This document shows, in pieces, positions 63,927 through 64,000 of a stretch of 64,000 bases of DNA. The stretch's first letter is position 1; each line of letters begins with the position of its first letter. A model generated the notes under the pieces. That model did not search any database. It had not been told where the DNA came from and worked only from the letters and a program-made list of their open reading frames with translations. This stretch comes from Clostridiales bacterium (GTDB lineage Bacteria > Bacillota > Clostridia > Christensenellales > Borkfalkiaceae), in contig SVHY01000002.1 in the NCBI GenBank assembly GCA_015055545.1, positions 1 to 64,000 of the forward strand, read 5' to 3'. The translations under genes were made by a program, and so were the position numbers.

Positions 63927-64000
63927 GGGGGTACTGCCACTTTTTTTTGCGTTTTTTGAAAAAAATTTTGAAACGACGGTTTTGCACGGCGTGTTTTTTG

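Overview
The window looks like a chromosomal segment of an anaerobic, endospore-forming Firmicute, most likely a gut-type Clostridia lineage (Christensenellales or a relative). That placement is inferred from gene content and is not proven. The evidence is spore genes (spoIIR, sleB-ypeB, spmAB), the holB-ricT pair, rubrerythrin, a PerR-type regulator, a 2x[4Fe-4S] ferredoxin, an EFR1 flavodoxin-ferredoxin, BspA-like leucine-rich-repeat lipoproteins, AGGAGG-type ribosome sites and very regular TTGACA-17-TATAAT promoters. No rRNA, CRISPR array, transposase or integrase gene was found. One intact tRNA (Gly, anticodon CCC) is present.

Layout. 1-3.2 kb: AT-rich accessory DNA with a two-HTH regulator and an AbiE-type toxin-antitoxin pair, ending at a tRNA 3'-end fragment that looks like an attachment site, followed by the wreck of a DUF234 ATPase gene. 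3.8-9.9 kb: core genes (small unknown gene, holB, ricT, fba, gap, rplM-rpsI). 9.9-20.7 kb: accessory and surface genes, namely an unassigned structured RNA, two LRR lipoproteins, an XRE repressor with three operator palindromes facing a small DUF6809-like gene, a large lipoprotein, an acidic zinc-ribbon protein, and a DUF3800 gene with a structured RNA leader. 20.7-26.4 kb: two overlapping small-protein genes, rubrerythrin, trmL, spoIIR-sleB-ypeB, perR and tRNA-Gly. 26.4-28.2 kb: AT-rich patch after the tRNA with membrane proteins and a free HRDC domain. 28.3-32.4 kb (minus strand): EFR1, amidohydrolase, APC permease and a wHTH-nucleotidyltransferase resembling LicC.

32.7-39.4 kb is a tight six-gene operon: an AMP-ligase fused to an acyl-carrier domain, an MFS_2 transporter, two PlsC-type acyltransferases, an LRAT-domain/phosphopantetheinyl-transferase fusion and a zinc-ribbon membrane protein. 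It reads as a self-contained acyl-activation, carrier-priming and acyl-transfer pathway and is the best candidate here for an undescribed system. 39.4-46.8 kb: a glycoside-use operon (MFS, GH2, propeller protein), an EamA transporter, and a hexapeptide transferase with GlmM. 47-53.1 kb: spmAB, metG-tatD-radical SAM, rsmA. 53.1-59.1 kb: a surface-polysaccharide cluster (two glycosyltransferases, EpsG-type polymerase, flippase, LicD). 59.1-64 kb: PAP2 phosphatase, an EF-G paralogue with altered GTPase motifs, cysteine desulfurase, ferredoxin and a small amphipathic protein.

Two window-wide patterns stand out. First, intergenic regions carry related mosaics of short palindromes whose stems are conserved while loops vary. 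Second, five genes have a -10 box only 6-7 nt before the ATG and no ribosome site, so they are probably leaderless. spoIIR shows a sigma-F-like promoter placed inside a hairpin that would otherwise mask its ribosome site.
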